Below are positions 5,823-11,035 of a stretch of DNA of 11,035 bases, piece by piece. Below the pieces are notes generated by a model, which saw only the letters and a program-made list of their open reading frames with translations, was not told where the DNA came from and made no database searches. The position numbers were made by a program, and so were the translations under genes. How positions within the stretch are numbered: the first letter of the stretch is position 1; every line of letters starts with the position of its first letter. The stretch comes from Pseudomonadota bacterium (GTDB taxonomy: Bacteria > Myxococcota_A > Polyangia > Polyangiales > Polyangiaceae): positions 1 to 11,035 of the forward strand of contig JAEYOT010000835.1 of the NCBI GenBank assembly GCA_023411445.1, given 5' to 3'.

Positions 5823-6681
5823 TCTGAACCTGCTCTCTGATCTTCTCGAGCTGACTCTTGATGTCCACCACGAGGTGGGAAAGCTTGACGTCTTGGCTCT
5901 TGGAGCCCAGCGTGTTCGCCTCGCGCGACATTTCCTGCAGCAAAAACTCCATGCGTCTGCCGACCGGCTCGCTGCTCGAAAACAACTGCTCGAACTGGTC
6001 GAAGTGGCTGCACAGCCGCACCAGCTCCTCCGTCACGTCGCTGCGATCCGCGATCAGCGCCAGCTCCGTCTCGAGCCGCCCGGCGTCCGGCGTGGCCGCT
6101 ACGTCCGACATCAGGCGCGCGACGCGCTCACGGAGCCGGACCACGTGCCGCTCCGCGGCGCCGCGGCTCAGACCCTTGGCTTGCTCGCACAGGTCGCGCA
6201 GCGCGCTGAGCCGCTCGCCCAGCTCGCGCGCCAAAGCCTGGCCTTCGCGCTCGCGCATCTCTTCCAACCGGCCCACGGCGCCGCTGAACGCCAGCGTCAG
6301 CGCCTGCTCCACGCCTTGCACGCGCTCGCGCGGCTTCTCCAGCAACAGCTCCGGCAGGGACGCCAGCGCCGTGATCGGCACGTCCGTGCCCGGCGCCAGC
6401 TCGTCGCGCAGCGTCAGCAGGCTCTGGTACACGGCCCGCGCACGCTCCACGGAAAAGCGGGCAGCCGAGGCGGCTTCGTCCAGCCGCACGCCGATGTCGA
6501 AGCGACCGCGCGCCAGTCGCTCACGCGCCAGCTGCTCCACGAAGAAGGCGTGCGCTTGCAGCTCCTCGGGCAGGCGCACCCTCACGTCCAGAAAGCGGTG
6601 GTTCAGCGCTCGGAGCTCGCAGGTCAGCTTGCTTTCGCCGAGCGCAACCTCGCCCGCGCCGAAGCCAGTCATGCTGCGCAT
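5812..6681 (-). CDS. yicC: YicC family endoribonuclease
   Basis: 289-residue protein of the YicC/YloC family, cytoplasmic endoribonucleases implicated in small-RNA and mRNA decay. The N-terminus MRSMTGFGAGE is the hallmark of the family and fixes the start at the ATG at 6681; the upstream extension of the frame lacks homology-like sequence, and the inner ATG at 6672 would remove the RSM motif. LRALNHRFLDVRVRLP at 23-38 is the conserved YicC_N motif. The C-terminal DUF1732 part is intact and includes DVTEELVRLCSHFDQF and GRRMEFLLQEMSREANTLGS. Its stop lies inside gmk (11-base overlap), and its start lies 14 bases after the DUF507 gene, so DUF507-yicC-gmk form a compact operon. Ribosome-binding site is weak. 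Confidence 0.95.
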   Translation of the reverse strand: MRSMTGFGAGEVALGESKLTCELRALNHRFLDVRVRLPEELQAHAFFVEQLARERLARGRFDIGVRLDEAASAARFSVERARAVYQSLLTLRDELAPGTDVPITALASLPELLLEKPRERVQGVEQALTLAFSGAVGRLEEMREREGQALARELGERLSALRDLCEQAKGLSRGAAERHVVRLRERVARLMSDVAATPDAGRLETELALIADRSDVTEELVRLCSHFDQFEQLFSSSEPVGRRMEFLLQEMSREANTLGSKSQDVKLSHLVVDIKSQLEKIREQVQNVE

Positions 6682-6695
6682 GGCTGCATCCGCGC

Positions 6696-7205
6696 TCAGA
6701 GACCTTTGCGCCGCTTGATGTCGTCCATCATGCGGCGGTATTCCACTTCCCACACGGCCGTGCCCTCTTTCACGTGCTTGATCTTGCTGCGGACCTCGTT
6801 GTCGATGTCCTGATCGACCGCGGCTTGCTTGCGCAGCGGCTCGCGCAGCTTGCGCCGAAGCTCGTAGTCTTCAGCAAAGATCTCGTCCACGTTCGCGGAG
6901 TGCATCAGCATTTCCACGAGCTGATCGAGCAAGTAGTCGATGGCGTCGTCGCCGAGCTTGATCTTGCGCTCGTCCGCCAAAAGCTTCTTGATGCGCCCGA
7001 GCTCACTCACGGGTAGGCCGCGCTGCGCCAGCACGTCCTTCGCCTTGTCGCTGACGGCTTGCTCGTCCGTGATGAACTGGTTGAGCACAGCTTGGACGTC
7101 GAGCTCGACCTCTTTGGGAGACTCGGTTTCGATGTCGCCCGCTGACGTGAGCGCGTGCACCATCTGGTGCGAAATCTCGGGAACCTTGGCGCTGTGCAGC
7201 CGCAT
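6696..7205 (-). CDS. DUF507 family protein
   Basis: 169-residue, highly charged, helix-rich cytoplasmic protein. The opening MRLHSAKVPEISHQMVHAL resembles the DUF507 start (MRLS...I...I...L), and the closing WEVEYRRMMDDIKRRKGL matches its conserved tail. At 169 residues it is the long form, apparently with two copies of the helical unit (about 1-95 and 96-169), compared with about 95 residues in single-unit relatives. No catalytic motif is visible; biochemical role unknown. The ATG at 7205 has GAGGG six bases upstream, though CCTCCT lies between them and could pair with it. As the first gene of the DUF507-yicC-gmk cluster it is probably transcribed from the 82-bp gap before it. Confidence 0.85.
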   Translation of the reverse strand: MRLHSAKVPEISHQMVHALTSAGDIETESPKEVELDVQAVLNQFITDEQAVSDKAKDVLAQRGLPVSELGRIKKLLADERKIKLGDDAIDYLLDQLVEMLMHSANVDEIFAEDYELRRKLREPLRKQAAVDQDIDNEVRSKIKHVKEGTAVWEVEYRRMMDDIKRRKGL

Positions 7206-7287
7206 AGGAGGCCCTCGATACTCCAGTTTTCAGTGGGATTACAGCAGAAGTGGTCGGCTCTCCCGCTAATTTCGCGGAGCGGGCCGG
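7206..7287 (-). promoter_or_regulatory. Probable promoter region of the DUF507-yicC-gmk operon
   Basis: The 82-bp gap holds an extended-type -10 candidate TGCTGTAAT on the minus strand about 35-45 bases before the ATG, with no good -35. It also holds a perfect inverted repeat CCCGCT (7262-7267) and AGCGGG (7278-7283) around a 10-nt AT-containing loop, just after the stop of the RelA-like gene. The repeat may be a weak terminator for the upstream gene, although no T-run follows. Confidence 0.3.
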
Positions 7288-8343
7288 CTATTCCTTCTTG
7301 GCGGCGTCCCGAGCGCCCAGGCGCAAACGGCGAAAGACGGCCTCGCGCTGGCGATGCTTGTAGGCGTCGTGGCTGGCGTCACCCGTCTCGTTGTGCGCCT
7401 CGCTCTCGGCGTCTAGCACCTGGAATTCGCACAACATGTAGACGATCGGGCCCAAGTTCTCGGAGCCGGCGGGCGCAAACTCCATCAGGTGGGGCGGCAC
7501 CCGGACGGGCACGTCCGTCACGAACTGGATGACGCGGTAGGTGGGCGCGCTGAAGCGGTTGTCGCTCGCCAGCGGTCCGTCAGCATCCCCCTGAAACTGG
7601 GGGACGAGCTGGGCGAGAGCAGGGTTTTTGAGGCAATAGGAGCGGAAGTCGAAGATGCTGTTGGTGCTCTGCTTGGGCACCACGTAATTGAAGGGGAACA
7701 GTTGCTCGGTCAGGTAGTTGAGCACCGGCAGCACGTGATCCGGCGTGCGGGTGACGATGCGGAAGCGCAACTTGTCGTACAGCGCGGCGGCGGTCGCTTC
7801 GGGCTTGGAGAGTAGCTTGGTGTACGTGGAGTCCAGGTTCTTACGCCCACCGACGAACTCGGTGATCGGGAAGCCCTCACTCAGCATCGTCCCCACGACG
7901 CGGTAGACCTTCTCCTCCACCAGGTGGAAGAGGTCCCGATCGCTCACCGGCAGGCGGAACAGCAGCTCGCGCCCGGCCATGTGATTGATGATCTGCACGA
8001 CCTTGAGGATGGTGCAGGCGCAGACCTGACGGTGGCCCTTGCTGGAGGCGAGGAGCAGCAGCTGCTCGATGCTGGCTTCCTCGACTGGCTTGGGGATCGC
8101 GAAGGCGAAATGCCGGCGCAAGTAGCTGACGGCCTCACCCTTCACGTGCTCCATGAAGGTGCGGTCTTTGGCCTCGTCCGGCCGCAGCTCGTGATTTTCG
8201 ATGAACCGTCGCGCAGCGTCCTCGTCGTGCAGATTCAGACGGTGCCAGTCGATGACTGAGCCGCCGCTGAGGATGAGGCGCAAGGCCTCGACGTCATGCA
8301 GCGACAGGTCTTCGAGCCGCTTGAGCCTGGGAGGGTAGGGCAA
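7288..8343 (-). CDS. RelA/SpoT-synthetase-like protein without recognisable HD or TGS domain (possibly TIGR04552-type family)
   Basis: About 351 residues from the TTG at 8343. The C-terminal half follows the (p)ppGpp synthetase pattern in order: KNLDSTYTKLLSK (168-180) parallels 'K..SIY.KL..K'; LYDKLRFRIVT (188-198) parallels 'IYDLIAIRCI', with D190 at the metal-binding Asp; FNYVVPK (218-224) parallels the 'DYIA-PK' loop; CEFQVLDAESEAHNETGD (305-322) followed by HDAYKHRQ (325-332) parallels 'IEVQIRT..MH..AE.G.AAHW.YK', with E306 as catalytic Glu. The N-terminal 160 residues are helical and unlike HD or TGS domains. The frame stays open to a GTG at 8541, but that would overlap the small membrane protein by 151 bases. 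A CTG at 8394 overlaps its stop. The TTG at 8343 has AGGGGAG 12 bases upstream. The synthetase assignment is my alignment by eye; activity is not shown. Confidence 0.75.
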   Translation of the reverse strand: MPYPPRLKRLEDLSLHDVEALRLILSGGSVIDWHRLNLHDEDAARRFIENHELRPDEAKDRTFMEHVKGEAVSYLRRHFAFAIPKPVEEASIEQLLLLASSKGHRQVCACTILKVVQIINHMAGRELLFRLPVSDRDLFHLVEEKVYRVVGTMLSEGFPITEFVGGRKNLDSTYTKLLSKPEATAAALYDKLRFRIVTRTPDHVLPVLNYLTEQLFPFNYVVPKQSTNSIFDFRSYCLKNPALAQLVPQFQGDADGPLASDNRFSAPTYRVIQFVTDVPVRVPPHLMEFAPAGSENLGPIVYMLCEFQVLDAESEAHNETGDASHDAYKHRQREAVFRRLRLGARDAAKKE

Positions 8344-8390
8344 GGCCGAGATGCGCTCCCCTGAGCGCGGCGGTTCGCTGTCCGGAGCGG

Positions 8391-8555
8391 TCAGTGTTGA
8401 GTGGTGGTGGCGTTCGCCTGCGGACGGCCCAGCGCCAACGTGCCTAGGAAGATGCCGATGGTAACCCCGAGGACGGCGATTTGGGCACCAAACTGGCCAC
8501 CGGCCAGCAGTGCCACGGGAATCGATGCTGCGAGGTACCACGGGGAAAGCTTCAT
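8391..8555 (-). CDS. Small two-TM membrane protein
   Basis: 54-residue hydrophobic micro-protein of unknown function. MKLSPWYLAASIPVALLAGG begins the first TM (about 7-20) and AQIAVLGVTIGIFLGTLALG forms the second (about 23-42), followed by a short polar tail RPQANATTTQH. The ATG at 8555 has GGAG nine bases upstream. A TTG at 8603 would add 16 residues but lies in a structured leader. The stop is 48 bases before the chosen start of the RelA-like gene on the same strand, so the two are probably one transcript. The pairing of a small membrane protein with an alarmone-synthetase-like protein suggests, without proof, a partner or membrane anchor. Confidence 0.65.
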   Translation of the reverse strand: MKLSPWYLAASIPVALLAGGQFGAQIAVLGVTIGIFLGTLALGRPQANATTTQH

Positions 8556-8596
8556 GCTCAGGCGCTCCAGAGGTTCACTTGTAGAAGTAACGGTTT

Positions 8597-8622
8597 GAGC
8601 CAAAACGAGCCGTAAGGCTCAA
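8597..8622 (-). promoter_or_regulatory. Leader with competing GAGCC/GGCTC stems
   Basis: Minus-strand leader of the small membrane protein, about 42-67 bases before its ATG. TTGAGCC can pair with the neighbouring GGCTC (4-nt loop TTAC, a perfect GAGCC-GTAA-GGCTC palindrome at 8607-8620) or with the more distant GGCTCAA over seven pairs. The two folds exclude each other. This may be an RNA switch or simply overlapping operator half-sites. Confidence 0.3.
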
Positions 8623-8652
8623 GGTAAGTGAATGTAGGATAAGGTGCCACAA

Positions 8653-8704
8653 GGGCTTGAAGAGGGGCAAGAGTTAGTCAGGTGGCGCCGAGCCATCAAG
8701 CCCC
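8653..8704. repeat. 8-bp inverted repeat in the divergent intergenic region
   Basis: GGGCTTGA (8653-8660) and TCAAGCCC (8697-8704) are perfect complements separated by 36 bases in the 290-bp gap between divergent genes. The rest of the gap holds no open gene. AT-rich TTATTTAT at about 8720 is the most promoter-like base composition, but I could not pair it with a -35. Confidence 0.35.
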
Positions 8705-8773
8705 AATCGACCCGCCGCGTTATTTATGTGGGTGCGTTCAAGTAGGCGGCACACCTAACGAACAGTCGCGCAC

Positions 8774-8794
8774 GTTTCGAAAGGGTGACGAAAC
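8774..8794. promoter_or_regulatory. Operator-like inverted repeat upstream of the lipoprotein operon
   Basis: GTTTCG (8774-8779) and CGAAAC (8789-8794) form a perfect 6-bp inverted repeat with a 9-bp spacer, about 52 bases before the GTG at 8846. This is the size and place expected of a dimeric repressor or activator site. A second symmetric element lies closer in: CGTTTTGGCTC at 8813-8823 is the exact complement of GAGCCAAAACG at 8597-8607 in the opposite leader. Confidence 0.35.
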
Positions 8795-8845
8795 CGTACG
8801 TCCATAACGACCCGTTTTGGCTCGAGTTTTGGTAGCGTCAGCCAG

Positions 8846-9349
8846 GTGCAGGGTCGTGCTTTGAAGCTCGCCGTCACGGCGCTCGCTGTGCTCGCGCTCG
8901 GCGTGGCGAGCTGCGGAGAGGAAGGGCTACTGCCGACGACCGTGAACCCTGGCGCTGACTTCGTGCAAGAGGACGTGAGGTTCGACGACCAGTATTACTA
9001 CTGCCGCGTGGAGCCCGTGCTCTTTCAACAGAGCTGCGGCTCGGGCGTGTCGGGAACGGATCCGGCGAACGGCTGCCACTTCAGCGTGACGAAGTTTCGC
9101 CTGACCGACTACATGCCTCGCGTGGCGGATAGCTGCAGCGGCGGCGTGCTGGCGCCGGGCACGCTCGTGCCGACGGCCGCGCAGCAGAACTACGCGGCCG
9201 CGCAGGCTCGCATGAAGCGCGATCCGGGCGTCGCCCCGCTGCTGCAGCGTCCGATCGGCAAAGCCCAACATCCCCGCACGATTTTCGCCGAAAACAGCGA
9301 CCAGGCAGACGTCATTCGCCAGTGGGCCACGCAGTTCTCGGGTCAGTGA
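8846..9349 (+). CDS. Cytochrome-c-like lipoprotein with CX12CH motif
   Basis: 167-residue predicted lipoprotein, first gene of the plus-strand operon. The N-terminus has a hydrophobic stretch LAVTALAVLALGVASC, lipidated Cys at 23. The mature part has VEPVLFQQSC followed 12 residues later by CH (GCHFS). 'V-x-P-[LI]-[FL]-x3-C...CH' is the layout of haem-c sites in many myxobacterial and planctomycete cytochrome-like proteins, but here CXXCH is expanded to CX12CH. The C-terminus IRQWATQFSG resembles the closing helix of a small cytochrome c domain. Haem binding is therefore possible but unproven. The start is either GTG 8846 or TTG 8861; the latter has AGGG seven bases upstream and gives MKLAVTALAV. 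The stop TGA shares its last base with the next ATG. Confidence 0.72.
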   Translation: MQGRALKLAVTALAVLALGVASCGEEGLLPTTVNPGADFVQEDVRFDDQYYYCRVEPVLFQQSCGSGVSGTDPANGCHFSVTKFRLTDYMPRVADSCSGGVLAPGTLVPTAAQQNYAAAQARMKRDPGVAPLLQRPIGKAQHPRTIFAENSDQADVIRQWATQFSGQ

Positions 9350-10104
9350 TGCGCGCCGGCTTGTTCCTCACCGTGGCGCTTGCGCCTGCCCTGGCCTGGG
9401 GTGCCGACGACGAAGACGCCTACGCGCGCGTGGTCGTGGCCGAGGCGGAGCTACGCGCCGGCCCCGGCGTCTCGCACCGCGTCATCTATCGCGCCCCGCG
9501 GGGTGAGACGTTTCTGATCTCCTCGCGCGAGACGACCGGCTTTTGGCTGCAGGTCACGCTCCCCGACGGGCGCATCGGCTACGTGCTGGGCGACACCGTG
9601 GAAGCCGTGGCAGCGAGCGACGACTCGGCCGAGGCGGCGCGCAAGCCGGGCTTCTTCGCGCCGCCGCCGCTGCGCGACGCCAACGGTGGCTTTGCGGTCA
9701 TGGCCGGCGTGTTCGGCAAGCTGGACGATCTCGACGGTTACACCGAGCTACGCCCGGCTTGGGTGATCGCCCCGGCCATCGCGTTCGAGCCGTATGTGGG
9801 CGTCGCGCTGAAGAGCGATAGCCGCAGCTTGGTCTACGGCGGCGCCGGCACCTTGATGATGACGCCGCACCTGCCCGTGTCCGGCTTCGTGAACATCGGC
9901 GCGGGTGGCGTGTACGAGGATCCCAAAGGCGAGTACGTGGAGGAGCCGAGCAAATGGTTTCACCTGCGCGCGGGCGCCGGTCTGCTCGTGAGCCTGCGCT
10001 TTCGCGTCTCGCTTCGGCTGGAGTGGTCCCACCTGGTGCTGTTTCGCGAGGACGATTACCAGAACAGCGAGACGTTCGCCGCTGGCCTGGGGACTTATTT
10101 CTGA
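9349..10104 (+). CDS. SH3-domain outer-membrane barrel-like protein
   Basis: 251-residue exported protein. A short signal peptide (MRAGLFLTVALAPALAWGA, about 1-19) is followed by a bacterial SH3 domain at about 25-88, with ARVVVAEAELRAGPG, the usual 'V.ali.LR.GPs' start, and WLQVTLPDGRIGYV, the usual 'W..V...G..GWV' end. Such domains bind peptidoglycan or partner proteins in the periplasm. From about 112 on, alternating strands with aromatic girdles (FEPYVGVAL, FVNIGAGGVY, HLRAGAGLLV, VSLRLEWSHL) end in GLGTYF; a terminal Phe is typical of outer-membrane beta-barrels. The ATG at 9349 overlaps the upstream stop (TGATG); the earlier ATG at 9322 lies inside the upstream gene. Probably anchors or organises the operon's envelope complex; exact role unknown. 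Confidence 0.8.
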   Translation: MRAGLFLTVALAPALAWGADDEDAYARVVVAEAELRAGPGVSHRVIYRAPRGETFLISSRETTGFWLQVTLPDGRIGYVLGDTVEAVAASDDSAEAARKPGFFAPPPLRDANGGFAVMAGVFGKLDDLDGYTELRPAWVIAPAIAFEPYVGVALKSDSRSLVYGGAGTLMMTPHLPVSGFVNIGAGGVYEDPKGEYVEEPSKWFHLRAGAGLLVSLRFRVSLRLEWSHLVLFREDDYQNSETFAAGLGTYF

Positions 10105-10331
10105 TGGAGCGAGTCATGGTGCTCTCGCGCTGCGTGCTGTTCGGGCTGGCCTCGCTGCTCGCCGCCGGTTGCGTCACCGTGCGGCCCGAGCAGCGCGCCG
10201 TGATGGCGGATCCCACGATGCGCTTCGACAGCGATCCAGGCGACGGCGCCGCGCGCGAGCGCGTGCTGGAGAACCGCGAGGGCTCGAGCGGGGGCAAGTC
10301 CGTCAAGGGTGGAGGTTGCGGTTGCAACTGA
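10104..10331 (+). CDS. DUF4266 small lipoprotein with C-terminal CGCN
   Basis: 75-residue lipoprotein. The signal peptide ends in a classic lipobox LLAAGC with Cys at 23. The mature chain is about 53 residues: VTVRPEQRAVMADPTMRF (the family's conserved block), an acidic and Arg-rich middle, then a Ser/Gly tail ending GGGCGCN, so Cys 72 and 74 form a C-x-C pair at the extreme C-terminus. This layout is diagnostic of DUF4266. The invariant tail could bind metal (Cu, Fe), form a redox pair for a thioredoxin, or be a modification site. The ATG at 10104 overlaps the previous stop (TGATG); ATG 10116 with GGAG six bases upstream is an equally good start. It is followed directly by DUF3570, the usual partner. 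Confidence 0.85.
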   Translation: MERVMVLSRCVLFGLASLLAAGCVTVRPEQRAVMADPTMRFDSDPGDGAARERVLENREGSSGGKSVKGGGCGCN

Positions 10332-11035
10332 TGCGGCTCGCCACGCTCAGCGGGGCCTTGGCGGCGCTGCTCACGACCGGCGTCGCCTCGGCGCAGGTGG
10401 CGGAGCTTTCGCCACGCGCCACGGTGCTGCTCGAGCCATCGTCGACCAGCCAGCTGATCGTGATCAACCCAACCGCTGGACTGACTGTCAGCCCGACGGA
10501 GTGGCTGGACGTGAACGTCGGCTACGAAGCGGACATCGTGTCGGGCGCCACGGAGTCGCTGAAGGGAGGGCCGTTGAGCCCCGTGGACATCGTGAGCAGC
10601 GCCACGGATTTCAGCGACACGCGCCACGTGGTTTCGGGCGGCGTGGGCGTGGACTACGAAGGCGTGAAGTACTCCGCCACCTACTCGCGCGGCATGGAGT
10701 CGGACTACCGCTCGCACGCGATCGCGGTCACGGCAGGCACCACCTTCTTCCAGAAGAACACGGAGCTCACTTTGGGCTACGGGCGCGGCGTCGACGAGGT
10801 GTGCACGACCGCGTTCAAGAGTAGCGACGCGCCCTCGGTAAGGACGCCGCTCGACAGCTCCAAGGGCTGCTTCAAGGCGAACGCCCAGAATCGCGCTCGC
10901 CGCGACGTGGACATCGACAACTTCCAAGCGAGCTGGACGCAAACCTGGACGCCCGTGTTCGCGACGCAGCTGGTGGCGTTCGCCGGCTTGCAGCACGGCT
11001 TCCTCGAGAACCCGTACCGCGCGGTCGTGAACGCC
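10331..11035 (+). CDS. DUF3570 outer-membrane protein, N-terminal 235 residues
   Basis: Open frame from ATG 10331 that runs off the right edge; the full family length is about 400 residues. The signal peptide ends ASA-Q at about 21. DUF3570 landmarks follow: WLDVNVGYEADIVSGATESL (58-77), VDIVSSATDFSDTR (85-98) and SRGMESDYRSHAIAV (119-133), then FFQKNTELTLGYGRGVDEV (139-157), matching the family's 'S.E.DY.S...fF.kNT.L.lGys...D'. The protein is predicted to be an outer-membrane beta-barrel. DIVSGAT (68-74) fits the ApbE flavinylation consensus D-x-x-[ST]-G-A-[ST], with T74 as potential FMN-threonine site; DIVSSAT (86-92) is a near copy. Cys 158 and 180 flank a loop. The start overlaps the DUF4266 stop (TGATG). 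Family assignment is firm; flavinylation is inference. Confidence 0.88.
   Translation, partial: MRLATLSGALAALLTTGVASAQVAELSPRATVLLEPSSTSQLIVINPTAGLTVSPTEWLDVNVGYEADIVSGATESLKGGPLSPVDIVSSATDFSDTRHVVSGGVGVDYEGVKYSATYSRGMESDYRSHAIAVTAGTTFFQKNTELTLGYGRGVDEVCTTAFKSSDAPSVRTPLDSSKGCFKANAQNRARRDVDIDNFQASWTQTWTPVFATQLVAFAGLQHGFLENPYRAVVNA

Noticed and set aside
5518..6813. 431-codon open frame on the plus strand
   Set aside because: It lies antisense to yicC and the start of gmk, whose protein motifs are unmistakable. Its translation is a compositional shadow rich in Arg, Leu, Gln and His with no motif.
8391..8603. 70-residue version of the two-TM protein starting at TTG 8603
   Set aside because: The ATG at 8555 has a GGAG site nine bases upstream and starts directly before the first TM. 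The extra 16 codons fall in a structured leader.
9698..10996. 432-codon open frame on the minus strand
   Set aside because: It is antisense to three coupled plus-strand genes with signal peptides, a lipobox and DUF3570 motifs. The translation is Arg-rich and featureless, as expected from high-GC antisense frames.

Overview
This is a GC-rich (roughly two-thirds G+C), gene-dense chromosomal segment of a Gram-negative bacterium. Many products carry signal peptides or lipoboxes or look like outer-membrane barrels. There are Gly/Asn/Asp-rich lipoproteins with short Cys-rich tails, and a DUF507-yicC-gmk cluster. Together these suggest a myxobacterium (Myxococcota, Polyangia-like). That placement is inferred from style and gene content, not from a marker gene. 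No phage, IS, transposase or CRISPR genes are visible.

Layout. Positions 1-2456 (minus strand): a DUF2325 protein, a 71-nt tRNA-like element, a PstS-like periplasmic binding protein translationally coupled to a Cys-rich lipoprotein, a 94-bp imperfect hairpin, and the N-terminus of another exported protein cut by the window edge. Positions 2457-2826: a 370-bp gap with a candidate plus-strand small RNA that ends in a strong intrinsic terminator. Positions 2827-7205 (minus strand): a housekeeping run in the order DUF507 > yicC > gmk > PfkB sugar kinase > CNNM/CorC-like transporter. Positions 7288-8555 (minus strand): a two-TM micro-protein followed by a RelA/SpoT-synthetase-like protein with no recognisable HD or TGS domain. 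Positions 8556-8845: a divergent regulatory region rich in inverted repeats. Positions 8846-11035 (plus strand): four genes joined by TGATG stop/start overlaps: a cytochrome-like lipoprotein, an SH3/outer-membrane barrel protein, a DUF4266 lipoprotein ending in CGCN, and the first 235 codons of a DUF3570 outer-membrane protein.

The plus-strand operon is the most interesting part. DUF3570 and DUF4266 genes commonly sit beside ApbE (FAD:protein FMN transferase) and thioredoxin-like genes. The DUF3570 protein here carries DIVSGAT, an exact match to the ApbE flavinylation motif, and a near copy, DIVSSAT, 12 residues later. The working hypothesis is an outer-envelope redox or metal system: a covalently flavinylated barrel, a lipoprotein with a surface Cys-Gly-Cys tail, and a lipoprotein with an expanded haem-c-like CX12CH motif. 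The genes that would confirm this (apbE, thioredoxin) would lie past the right edge. The other candidates for novelty are the orphan alarmone-synthetase-like protein, the predicted sRNA and the tRNA-like element.
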